A DNA stretch of 64,000 bases. Origin: Strongylocentrotus purpuratus (taxonomy: Eukaryota; Echinodermata; Echinoidea; Camarodonta; Strongylocentrotidae). The position numbers and the translations under genes are program-made. The DNA is taken from NCBI RefSeq assembly GCF_000002235.5, contig NW_022145605.1, positions 1,167,321-1,231,320 on the forward strand, in the 5' to 3' direction. Below, one piece after another: positions 49,301 to 59,171 of this stretch. The notes beneath the pieces were generated by a model. It saw nothing but the letters and a program-made list of their open reading frames with translations, searched no databases and had not been told where the DNA came from. Position 1 is the stretch's first letter. Each line of letters starts with the position of its first letter.

Positions 49301-50957
49301 TTTGATCAATCTACAATAGAAGCATTCTTTATAATCATTGCCCATTTCAAGCCCTTCCTTCTTGTTTTCCTCTCAATTCTCTTGACATTGTAATAAACGG
49401 ATGCCTGGCTTGTCACACTCTTGGAGAGTCAAAAGTGCTTGGTGCACCTAGGGAGTCTGGTGGAAGCGCGTTGGGTGGATCATCATCGCCATACTCCTTA
49501 TTCAATCCAGTCCTGGTGTGCACCCCACTTCACGGGGCAGCCAGAACCCTCTAACCCTCGTATAATAGAACAAAATATGGGCTCAAAAGTGAGCAAAATC
49601 AAAAGAGAGAGAGAGAGAGGGAAAAGAGAGAAGGGCGGAGGACAATGAAATAGGGATCATCATCATCATATAGATGACTTGACTTTTGAATGGTATTCAT
49701 TTCTACAAACACCACTCCTATTTACACAGCAAGCTATGTATGAAAGACAACACTTCCTATTTGGTCACAGCAGGTTCTATTTGCTTTTCTATATGCTTGT
49801 TACATTGCTTGCATTAACCACAGCAACCATCAAGCTATTACAAATTAAATTATTCTGGTATCATTTGTGTTGCAAACACCGACATACGTTTTCCTCGTAG
49901 ATATTATTTTTTGAATGAAGCATAACAATCCATATCATAATACCGACATTAATACATTATGAAATCAAAAGCAAAGTGAGAACAAAAATAAGAATGTGGT
50001 ACCCCATGAATTGCACTTGTGAATAAATCACAAGTTATACTCTGCTACCAAGAAAGATCTGAAAATACATGTATACCAATAACATCCGGTATGGTAGTAG
50101 GTGGGGGGGGGGGGGGGCTATACCAGGGGGGGGGGGTGTGTCTGTATACCAGCAGAGCAGAGCAAGTGATACCTCCTCACACATGTCTAGCACCCCTACT
50201 TGTTCCAATTAATCACGAAGATGCTAATTGACATTAATTGACACATTGGCCATGAAATCTGGACATGTCGTTATGCTGACCCTGTAGGCTCTACCCACCG
50301 CTCACCCACCCCCCCCCCCTCCCCGCCTCCTCCATCCACTGATGCCACTAGAGGAGCCCTACATCGTGAAGGACATAGGTGCTATACAAGTGTAAAAGCA
50401 TCCATGTTTTCAAGAGGTCCTATAGATATATTACTATTTTTGTCACCATTGCGGATTTTTTCTTCTTCAATTTGGGCCATACATTTGTAACTTATGAGAA
50501 CCATTAGTTTAGGAAAATGGAGTGTTTCATTTTCAATATGAATTAAGAGTTTTATTCATTCAGTTTGTACATGTAAGTTTGAAAGCACAATTTCATAACA
50601 GAAGGTGTAATTATTGGCTACCCTAATAATATCCTTTCTCGACAACTCAGGTCTGATCTTTTTAACATGCATTTTCAAAATAAAATGTTGGCTTTTGTTC
50701 TAGAGTATGAGAATCATTGGGAATTCATTTTAGATCACCGCTGGCATCAACATCAATCATACATTTAAACACTCCTGAACATCAGAAGGATGTATAGATA
50801 CACAGGTGAGAAAATGGAACATGTGAACGTCTGGAAGAAACAGCCTTCACTCTAACTCTGCAGTGGTATAACTTCATGAAGGGTTTCAACAATATCATGC
50901 TGTTAATGTTTGCTTTGCTCTTGATATTCAAAACATAACCTACCTACCATCCCACTA
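49301..50957. other. Unique DNA with poly-G tracts
   Basis: G runs lie at 50103-50117 (15) and 50126-50136 (11) and a C run at about 50309-50319. A short GA run is at 49603-49620. TTAATTGACATTAATTG-type homeodomain words are at 50223-50245. GGTGCTATACAAGTG near 50371 recalls the SINE family A tail but is too short to call. No gene is seen. Confidence 0.5.
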
Positions 50958-51145
50958 GGGGTACATCAACAGACCCGGTAGGGAGGAGAAGGGGGTTGGA
51001 TGTCCCTCTTACACCCCACCAGGGGTACATCAACATACCCGGTAGGGATGGAAAAGGGGTTGGGTGTCCCTCTTACATCTTGGGGTACATCAACATACCC
51101 AATAAGGAGGAGAAGGGGGGGGGGGGTCGAAAGTCCCTATTAATT
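50958..51145. repeat. ~62-bp tandem repeat, three units
   Basis: Units start at 50958, 51022 and 51082 with GGGGTACATCAACA, then ACCCGGTAGGGA (decayed to ACCCAATAAGGA in unit 3), a purine-rich AAGGGG stretch and, in units 1 and 2, GTCCCTCTTACA. Unit 3 has a 12-base G run (51115-51126). The array is short and G-rich on the plus strand. Confidence 0.85.
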
Positions 51146-51942
51146 GGGATCACTTTCCTGACAGGCATGGTAAGGGGTGGTGGCCTGGTGTGTGTGTGTG
51201 GGGGGGGGGGGGGGTAAGGATGACTTACTTTTTAATAGGCCTCTCATAACATCAACGTTTCTATTCTTATTGCATGCTTTCCAGCATCACCCTTATATTA
51301 GACTAAGTAGTTTATGAATGTATGTTAGTGATCACTTTTCAGACTGCATGAAAAATGATACAAAATGTGGGCTCGAGGCATGGAAAATAGACAGGTAATG
51401 TAGGCAATATGACATTGACTAGATTGATAGTGGAAGAGGAAAGAGAAAAAGAAGGACAAAATGTGGAGGAAGTAAAAGAAAAAGAAGAAGAAGAAGAAGT
51501 AACAGAAGAACTGGTTGTAGACCCAACGGCAATAAATCCGATCATTTAACATCAGCACTTCGGTAAAAAATCACCTAAGGTATTTTGCAAGTATGTGATG
51601 GCTTTAATCATCAAGATGCGAGATACGAATAGTTTATTTTTGCCCACACTTGCCCAGTACTGTCTTAAACTCATGAATGAGTGTAATGACTATAACATAT
51701 TGAAATAATTAATGATACAAGTTTCTGCCTTCAGGTTTCTCCCAGTGGATTAACCATAGTCATAAAACAAGTCAAGAGAGGATCAACACCAAAACAAGGA
51801 TTACGTGATCAGTATATCTTTATTCTAGCTGGAATGTGGTTGTGGTACTGTGTAGATGTACTGCATAATCAGGTCACTGACATCATGTACAAATAAACTC
51901 TGTTAAATGCTGGATTCATTCGTGTTCTTCTTTGTCCTTCTC
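51146..51942. other. Unique intergenic DNA
   Basis: A GT run plus 15-base G run ends at 51214. A GAA-rich patch lies at 51430-51505. No gene is seen; the frames over these patches are low complexity. Confidence 0.5.
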
Positions 51943-52077
51943 ATTGCTAGATAGCATGCAGTAGTACAAGTAGGTTAACATCTTGTGTAGATCAGAATGC
52001 AAGAAATGTCGGTGAAAATGCTGTATTACGCAATATCTTCGTTATTTTCTATTCGTATATTTTAGAAGCATTTATAT
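51943..52077. repeat. Dispersed ~130-bp repeat, copy 2
   Basis: Partner of 43936-44066, in the same orientation. It carries a six-base insertion, TACAAG-like, after GCAGTAG relative to copy 1. Confidence 0.85.
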
Positions 52078-52740
52078 ACTCTGATTGCCCTCTTACAATC
52101 TTTTGTAATAAAAATGTATAATATTCACCTACTAAAAAATATCAATCAGCCCTCTGTAGTATAATCATTGTCAAACCTTCAAAAGCTATGTTTTCTGCAT
52201 GCATTACCTAGATTGTGCATTCTATACATCAGTAAACCTAAGAGCTTTACAATTTTGTTTCTAAGAACACAATAATTATGGCTTACAAAGACAATCTTTA
52301 ATTATTTCTAATCATATTCAGGAGTTTCAAGCGAAGCAATTTATAGATAATCTGAAGTTTAAAACAACAAAAAATATGAAAGAAAAACCGAAGTATCCTT
52401 GGACGATCTACTGCGGATGTTAAACTAGTTTAGGTATACTGAAATGAAGAGAAATTTGTGATTGATTTGGAAATCTTCACTTAATTATGAAAAAAGGGAA
52501 GTCTTCAACGAAGAAAAGCTGGCAATTAACGTATATCTTGGCTAAATTTTCACTGACCTGATTTAAATTAACTTTTATCCAAATAAATATATTTTAAAGA
52601 TGTGAAGATGTTAAAGAGCTATCTGATCAGCTCTTTGAGCCGTCCAGTATGTCCTTGCCAGTCAAGTAGTTATCTGGGCTATGGTTTGACCTATATATAT
52701 CTATTAAATCCATAAAAGAGATCACCTCTTGGTGTGTTCA
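52078..52740. other. Unique AT-rich intergenic DNA
   Basis: Nothing recognisable is seen on either strand. Confidence 0.5.
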
Positions 52741-52895
52741 TCTCTCTCTCTCTCTCTCTCTCTCTCCCTCTCTCTCCCTCTCTCTCTTTCTCCCTCCCTC
52801 TCTCTCTCTCTCTCTCTCTTTATCAAGCGCCTTCCAGCACAAACACACACTCTCTCTATATATATATTATGATTTCTTTCTCTTTCTCCCCCATC

Positions 52896-52948
<53 letters not shown>
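52741..52948. repeat. (CT)n microsatellites in two blocks
   Basis: CT with CCCT interruptions (52741-52820), a short spacer with AC and TA runs (52842-52868), then a nearly pure CT run (52899-52947). Confidence 0.95.
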
Positions 52949-52949
<1 letters not shown>

Positions 52950-53580
52950 TTCGTCTTTTTCTCTCTCATAGTCTCATCTTTCTCTTTCTTACCATTACAA
53001 CCTATCCCTCTATATTGTATCACCAGTCTACGTAAAACTTTACCCCTTCCTTAATATTCTTAGCACCAATCTTTAACTTAAACTGTGATCAATATCAAGA
53101 ATTTTCTTAATTATTATTTTGCATTCAGGCTGAGCATCATGGCTTTGCTTGTAATTCAATATCTATTTTTTCAATTAAAATTTGGACCTATAATAATTGT
53201 GATACTAATCAAATGGAAAATATTTTAAAACCAATTTCTTGTTTCATGTCGGTAATCTAACTTATATCCCCTGGATCCTTCTTAAACTTATAATATTCTC
53301 TCTCTCTTTGCTCTGGATTATACCACAATAGTTGCCTCTATATGTCTTTCTCTTTCACTATCTCTATTCACACCTCTTCTTTTCTCCCTATGCTTCTAAC
53401 CTGACACATTCTTCCCCTCTATCATTTTAATATTTTCCTTTCTTCTATCACCCATCTATCCTTCCTTTTCTTTTCATGCAAGGTTCCACCCATCACTGTA
53501 AACTAACACGATCATGACTGTGATTTATATCCTGATACTAGAACCAACAAAACTTCTTCATCTGTATTCTGTCTCTTGTT
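52949..53580. other. T/C-rich intergenic DNA
   Basis: Pyrimidine-biased but not repetitive; no gene is seen. Confidence 0.5.
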
Positions 53581-53780
53581 TACTCTCTCTCTCTCTCTCT
53601 CTCCACCTCTCTCTCTCTCTCTCTCTCTCTGTCTGTCTATCTCTCTCCATCTTTCTCTCTCTTTCTCTCCATATCTCTTTGTCTCTCTCTCTCTGTTTAT
53701 CTCTCTCCATCTCTCTCGCTCTCTTTTCTCTCTCCCTCTCTCTGTCTAACTATCTCTCTCTCTCTCTCTCTCCCTCTCTC
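53581..53780. repeat. Imperfect (CT)n with CCAT/GT interruptions
   Basis: About 200 bp of CT repeat broken by CTCCAT, CTGTCT and CGCT words. The open frame across it is leucine/serine low complexity. Confidence 0.95.
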
Positions 53781-54215
53781 TAAACTTCTTTTCCCTCTGT
53801 CACCATTTTCTCAATTTATTTTCTATATTTCTACTCCACCATTGCATGTCCATCCAGATATCAATACAGTCATGATTAAATATCACATTACTGAAACAAA
53901 CATGTCCGTTTCTCTGCTTCCCTTTTCTCTCTATTTATAAAAACCTCTTTGGATGTAAATCATTTTATCTGTTCTATCTCTTCTATCTTTAAGCTCCTCT
54001 CCGTTTGCTTTCTTCTACTTCTTCCCTCCTTCCATTCACCTATCCCTATCTATCTTTATATGTAATATTTATCCAAATCAAATAATTCCGTTCTCTATCA
54101 AGGCATTAGTTAAGTACCAAATTGCTTTAAAAAAAAGATTTTCTAAATCAATGTGTGTTCTTTAATTAATCTGTCTTTCTTCCTCGCTTTCGCTATCTGT
54201 TTCCCTGTTCTCATC

Positions 54216-54246
<31 letters not shown>

Positions 54247-54318
54247 ATTCCTTACATTCATCTCTCCTTTACCCTCTCCATCCGTCCTCCATCCATCCCT
54301 CATCCATCCTGTCTTCCC
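53781..54318. other. T/C-rich DNA with a CT run
   Basis: Pyrimidine-biased. A CT microsatellite of about 28 bp lies at 54219-54246. CCATCC repetition runs at 54278-54308. No gene is seen. Confidence 0.5.
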
Positions 54319-54480
54319 AGGCTTGGCCGGTCATGATGGAGTAGCCAGTTGCAGGAAGCAACAGACCTTAACCTCGGCTAATGGCCTTATGAATATTCAT
54401 GACCAGCTGGTTATCTCAGCATGTAGAGTATGAAGTAATCTGGAATGCCCGCTCCCTGTCCCACTACATCACCAAACAAC
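54319..54480. promoter_or_regulatory. Candidate cis-regulatory block
   Basis: A complex block between CT-rich stretches. It contains the perfect 12-bp palindrome ATGAATATTCAT (54389-54400), a POU-dimer-like site, then the E-box CAGCTG (54404-54409), and upstream GGCTAATGG. The cluster suggests a transcription-factor platform. This is inferred from motifs only. Confidence 0.22.
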
Positions 54481-55198
54481 CATATATCATATTATAACCA
54501 CTACTAAAAAAGCATCCTTCTCCCACTCCTGTCAGGAAGGAAATCGTTATCATACAAGGATATGTACAGCAACAGCAATTGTCCCCCTAACTGAAATTTA
54601 GTGTGATCCTACAGAGATAAATATTTACTTGGACTATTTACATGACTATGTGTACAGATCTTGAAGAGTTTTTAAAAAAATCAGAGTAGGCCTAAGCGTA
54701 AATTGAATTTTAATCTAGAAATCAAATCTATCTTCTACCATTCTTGAAGTGTTTCTGAATTTCTCACCCATCCTTTACTGATATATACCTGAAATGCCTA
54801 TATCACTTCATTTTTAATTATGACTTTTTATATCTTGTTATTATTCCTTTTCCCTCCCTTTATTTCCAATCTCCTTGCTTCCAAGCTCAATATACATGCA
54901 TAATCTGTACGATTTATCCATCAAATACAGATAGGTGGTCTTTACCGTCTTTAAGACAGGCTAAGTTATCAGGTCTATCTTCAATGTATGTATATATATA
55001 TATTGTAATGTCTACATATATAGTATCTACAATACATCAATCCTCTCCTCCGCCTCTCTCTTTCCTTGTCCTCTCCTTGATATGGTCTCACCAACAGTGT
55101 TTAATGGATGACCACAGACTAACATCTGATCCCACCCATCTGCCAGGTTATAGCAAATACACCACCTCAGTCTCCATCTCCCCCTCTTCCCTTTCACC
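54481..55198. other. Unique AT-rich DNA
   Basis: No gene is recognised. The plus frame from 54984 runs into the CT tract that follows and owes its length to it. Confidence 0.5.
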
Positions 55199-55226
55199 TC
55201 TCTCTCTCTCTCTCTCTCCCTTTCCC

Positions 55227-55257
<31 letters not shown>

Positions 55258-55379
55258 TCTTTCTCTCTCTCCCCTCCCTATCTCTCTCTCTTTCTCTCTC
55301 TCCTTCTTTCTTTCTTTCTCTCTCTCTCTCTCTCTCTCCCTCTCTATCTCTCTCTCTTTCTCTCTCTCCATCTTTTTTT

Positions 55380-55416
<37 letters not shown>

Positions 55417-55494
55417 ATCTCCATCCTTTTTTCCTCTACCCATCTCCCATCCACCCCTCTCTAATCTCTCAATTTCTTTCTCCCTCTCTCTTTC

Positions 55495-55521
<27 letters not shown>
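55199..55521. repeat. Long imperfect (CT)n polypyrimidine tract
   Basis: About 320 bp of almost pure pyrimidine on the plus strand, with TTTCTC, CCCT and poly-T interruptions. It creates 200- and 173-residue open frames on opposite strands, both low complexity. Mirror-repeat segments could adopt triplex (H-DNA) structure. Confidence 0.95.
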
Positions 55522-55525
<4 letters not shown>

Positions 55526-56087
55526 TTACCATTGCTCTCCATCTCCAATCTCTACTTGTCCCTCTCTTTCTTTTCCAGAAATATAAGGGCTATCCATATC
55601 ATAATTTATGTCATAATATATGTCCTTGACTATATTGATGTTTCCCTTGAATGATAATGCATACTGATCAAATATGGGTGCATTACATTCATGTCAGAGC
55701 TTAATTCCAACATTTCACAAGTATTCAGGCATACTTTCGAAAAGATGTATGAAATTATCATGAGGGTGGTTGTTTGCTAACAAGCTGGCAAAAAAAACAG
55801 TTCCAAAAGATTTATGTTGTTACAATAACAAAGCATGGGAAAATTCCTGGTAGATAGGATTTCTTGAATGTTAGCTTTTGTGATCATTTAGCAATTGGGT
55901 TAATTTGGCATTTTTTTTACATCACCTCCATCCATGGGGATTTTCTTCCAAAGTTTGTTGTTCATTGTTAATATTTATCGTGAATGATGAATTATTTTTA
56001 TGAGTTAAGTTCTTGTTTCTTCTTTAATAATTGTAACCACAGTGATCTATGTACCCTGATAACCATCTGCTGTTTGTATAAGTTTAC
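55522..56087. other. Unique AT-rich DNA
   Basis: No feature is seen. Confidence 0.5.
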
Positions 56088-56358
56088 CGGAGTGTTGGCT
56101 CAGTCAGTAGAGCGTCCGCCTCACAACCGGGAGGTCGTGGGTTCAAACCCCGGCCGCGTCATACCAACAGACGTTAAAAGATGGGAGTTGTTGCTACCTT
56201 GTTTGGCGTTCAACAATAAGGGATAGAGCAACGTCGATCTGGCGCTGCTCAGTGGCTGCCGGGCTCACGATCAATTGGGCAAAAAGAATTTCCGTTTCGG
56301 TTTAATAAAATTTGGAGTGGACTATTAGGCTATTATTATTATTATTATTATTATTATT
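56088..56358 (+). mobile_element. tRNA-derived SINE, family B, near full length
   Basis: The tRNA-like head has an A box, TGGCTCAGTCAGTAGAG (56096-56112), an anticodon-arm-like CGCCTCACAACCGGGAGG and a perfect B box, GGTTCAAACCC (56140-56150), close to a tRNA-Lys-type backbone. A body of about 170 bp follows, then an ATT repeat tail (56331-56358). The head is well preserved, so this may be the youngest SINE in the window. The body is unlike family A. It is pol III transcribed if active. A real tRNA gene is unlikely because the acceptor stem does not close and a tail follows. Confidence 0.85.
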
Positions 56359-56994
56359 TGTAATATAGTATTCTTTGTATTTTTAATTAATAAATTGCTT
56401 GTAAAATGTGAACAATTAAGCCCTATGCTGCTATTCACGTTTTGTATTATACCATGAATGAATACATAAATAAATATATAAATAAGTAAAATGAAGCATG
56501 CCATTTCAAATAAGTAATCACCTTTGGCAGATTTGGTAAAATACAACAATGTTCCTTCCTGTACTAGTCATCTCCATCAGTTTCTGTGAAATCTTAGTTT
56601 CGGAAAAAGATGAAAGAGAAGGACATGTTGAACCTCAATAAAATTGAAAATAACATAAAAGCGCCTTAGGAAGAGCGATATCAAAGAGAAACTTATCTGA
56701 TATAAAGGTCCTATTACATCATGTAAAGAGCAAGAGATGAGTCCTGAAGAAAACTTAAACACCAAGTATGTTTACAGAGACTTATAGAGCACACTTTCCT
56801 AAACAACAGTCACCTCCTTATGCTCCATCTTCAGAAATATTTGAATCAAAAAGGGCATGCAAATTTTAAGATTGCTTGCTGACAATATTATGCTAGATGT
56901 ATAAAGAAAGGGGATACTTTGAAAAGGAGGGAGGGGGAAATCACTGAAAATATTTGGTGAGATTGAGATGGTAAGAGGCACTTTGGAGAGTAAG
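56359..56994. other. Unique AT-rich DNA
   Basis: No gene is recognised. Confidence 0.5.
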
Positions 56995-57185
56995 AGCAGG
57001 CACTCATGGGGGTAACAGATTACAAGTTTTAATTACACCTTGGCTAGGCTGCCAGCCATAGAGGTCCCAAGACGCTAGGCAGGTAAGGACGGATCGCATC
57101 CCGTTGCTAAGCTCACGTAAATGGCTCCCTAAGATGCGCTAATTGACACCCCTAACCAAATGCCCATTTCAGCTCACCGTTCACC
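56995..57185. promoter_or_regulatory. Candidate cis-regulatory block
   Basis: Complex, higher-GC sequence that ends at a CT tract. It carries TTTTAATTACACC (57028-57040) and GCTAATTGACACC (57138-57150), both homeodomain-type sites, and a TGCCAGCC/GGCTAGGC pair. No open frame of note. Regulatory role is inference. Confidence 0.2.
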
Positions 57186-57401
57186 CTCTTTTTCGCTCTC
57201 CTTTCTCCCTCTCTCTCTCTCTCTCTCTCTCTCAACTTTCTAGCTTCTATCGTCTGACTTTTTCAATTTCTCACTCCCTCTCTTTTTTGTTTCTTTCTTT
57301 CTTTCTCTCTTGCCTCCATCTCCTTTCTCTCTAAATCTCTTCTTTCAGGAGAAAGAAGTATCTATTACCTACTCTGTTTTCCGCCTTTTGAACACTTCTT
57401 C

Positions 57402-57463
<62 letters not shown>

Positions 57464-57482
57464 TTATCTATCTATCTATCTC
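57186..57482. repeat. (CT)n microsatellites and (TATC)n
   Basis: CT run at 57209-57232, T/C-rich spacer with CTTT runs, a long CT run at 57404-57461 and five ATCT/TATC tetranucleotides to about 57482. Confidence 0.93.
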
Positions 57483-58914
57483 CCTGAATGTACTTTTGTT
57501 ACCTTTTTATCCTCCCTATTTTCTTTTTTTTATTTACCAATCTTTCTCTCTCCTGCTAACTCTCGTTTCGTCATTTTAAGAATATTTACTTGCCTTTCAA
57601 CATGCATATTCTAATCTGCCTTTGTGATAACCAAATGGAACCACGTTTGATAATGTTCTTATGTTTTTATTTGTTAATTCTATTTTCAAGAATATGTGTA
57701 TGAGTGCAACTTTCTCTGGGACAAATAGGTTCCGTATCTTTCCACTGCCAACCAATGTATCTCTCCTATACCCCCCATCTCTCTCTCTCTTTCTCTTTCT
57801 CCCATATAATGCTTGATATTTCGCTTCTTTATTCATTATGAATGCCATCCCTTATATGCATCAAAGTTATCTCTATCTCTCTCTCTCTCTCTCTCTCCCA
57901 ATATCTTCTTTCTCTGACCACCTTGTATCTTTTCATTCCTTCTTCTATCCATTCTCATCCCTAATGGGTAAGCTGACACCTTCCATCGTGGCCTCGCCCC
58001 GTGGAATTACGCCACTCTCCTCTTAACACCTCCCCTTTCTCTCTTGACTTCAAGCTAAATCCAGCATCTGTTCATCTCTCTTGCTTAACCCTCTCCCATC
58101 ATCATATCCCATCTGGTACTATATAAAACACATCTTCACTTGCTTTACAGCGTTGAAGGACCTTTACTTGATTCAGATTATTTGTGTGTATATGTTTAAA
58201 AAGAAACTTGTCAGCTTGCAAATCTGATTCTTGAAAGTGTCGTATTAAGCCCTCAAAGCCTTTTAACAGATATTCACCTAACATGCCGTTATACTGCTGT
58301 CAAAATGCCAAACACTTGCAACATTGACTGGTATGTTAGCATGCTAATGATTTATACTGCAGATTGTGTAAAAACAAATTCCATGTCTTAGACAAGATCT
58401 AAACTATTGTTCCTTCCTTATCGCTTATTGAGATGCAAAGTGTTCCATGATTTCTAACTGAACCTTAATTATTTAAAATTAAGAATAACAATGATTTAAA
58501 AAAAAACACCTAATGACAAGGGTTAATGATATAAAAGTTTCATTACAATCATGACAACTAGATACAGGGATTACCAAAATGGAGTAGATATCACACATTC
58601 TGATGTTTTATAGCATTTCCATTTAACCAATGAAGAAATGTGAATGGGGATGACTAAGGGCACTTTAATGGTATATATCCAGCATAATAATTAGTATCCA
58701 ACAATCACTTTGCGGTACTCGTAGTCTGCTCTAAACAAGCTGGTAAAATAACTGTCATCACGGTCTATAAATCTGAACTAAAATACACATCAGGCTGCCC
58801 ATTATAAACAACTGATGACAATTATTAGGATACAGCTAGAGCGTACACACCAATGACATCAGCAGACCGGCCTGGTAACACGATGATACAGGAAGGCAGG
58901 TGGGATGAGAGATG
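57483..58914. other. T/C-rich then AT-rich unique DNA
   Basis: Short CT runs lie at about 57778-57790 and 57877-57898. From 58100 the sequence is ordinary AT-rich DNA. No gene is seen. Confidence 0.5.
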
Positions 58915-59125
58915 GGAGAGAAAGAGGAATAGAGAGACAGACAGGGACAGACAGAAAGAGAGACACAGAGAGACAAACAGATAGAGAGAGAGAGAGAGAG
59001 CGACAGACAGAGAAACAGAGAGACAGAGAGAGACAGAAAGACAAAAAGACACACAGAGAGACAGAGCGACAGACATACAGACATACATATAGACAGAGTG
59101 AGAGACAGACAGATAGACAGACATA

Positions 59126-59168
<43 letters not shown>
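58915..59168. repeat. Imperfect (GA)n/(GACA)n purine tract
   Basis: GACAGA and GAGA words on the plus strand, ending in a pure GA run at about 59128-59167. Three overlapping open frames on the minus strand are serine/leucine/cysteine/valine low complexity. Confidence 0.95.

Positions 59169-59171
<3 letters not shown>

Noticed and set aside
55027-55586. Overlapping 200- and 173-residue open frames on opposite strands
   Set aside because: Both are translations of the imperfect CT tract. The same applies to frames over the other CT/GA tracts at 2.7, 6.0, 12.7, 42.7, 43.1, 52.8, 53.6, 57.4, 58.9 and 63.3 kb.
56088-56160. A functional tRNA gene
   Set aside because: A and B boxes are present, but the acceptor stem does not pair and a SINE body and ATT tail follow directly.
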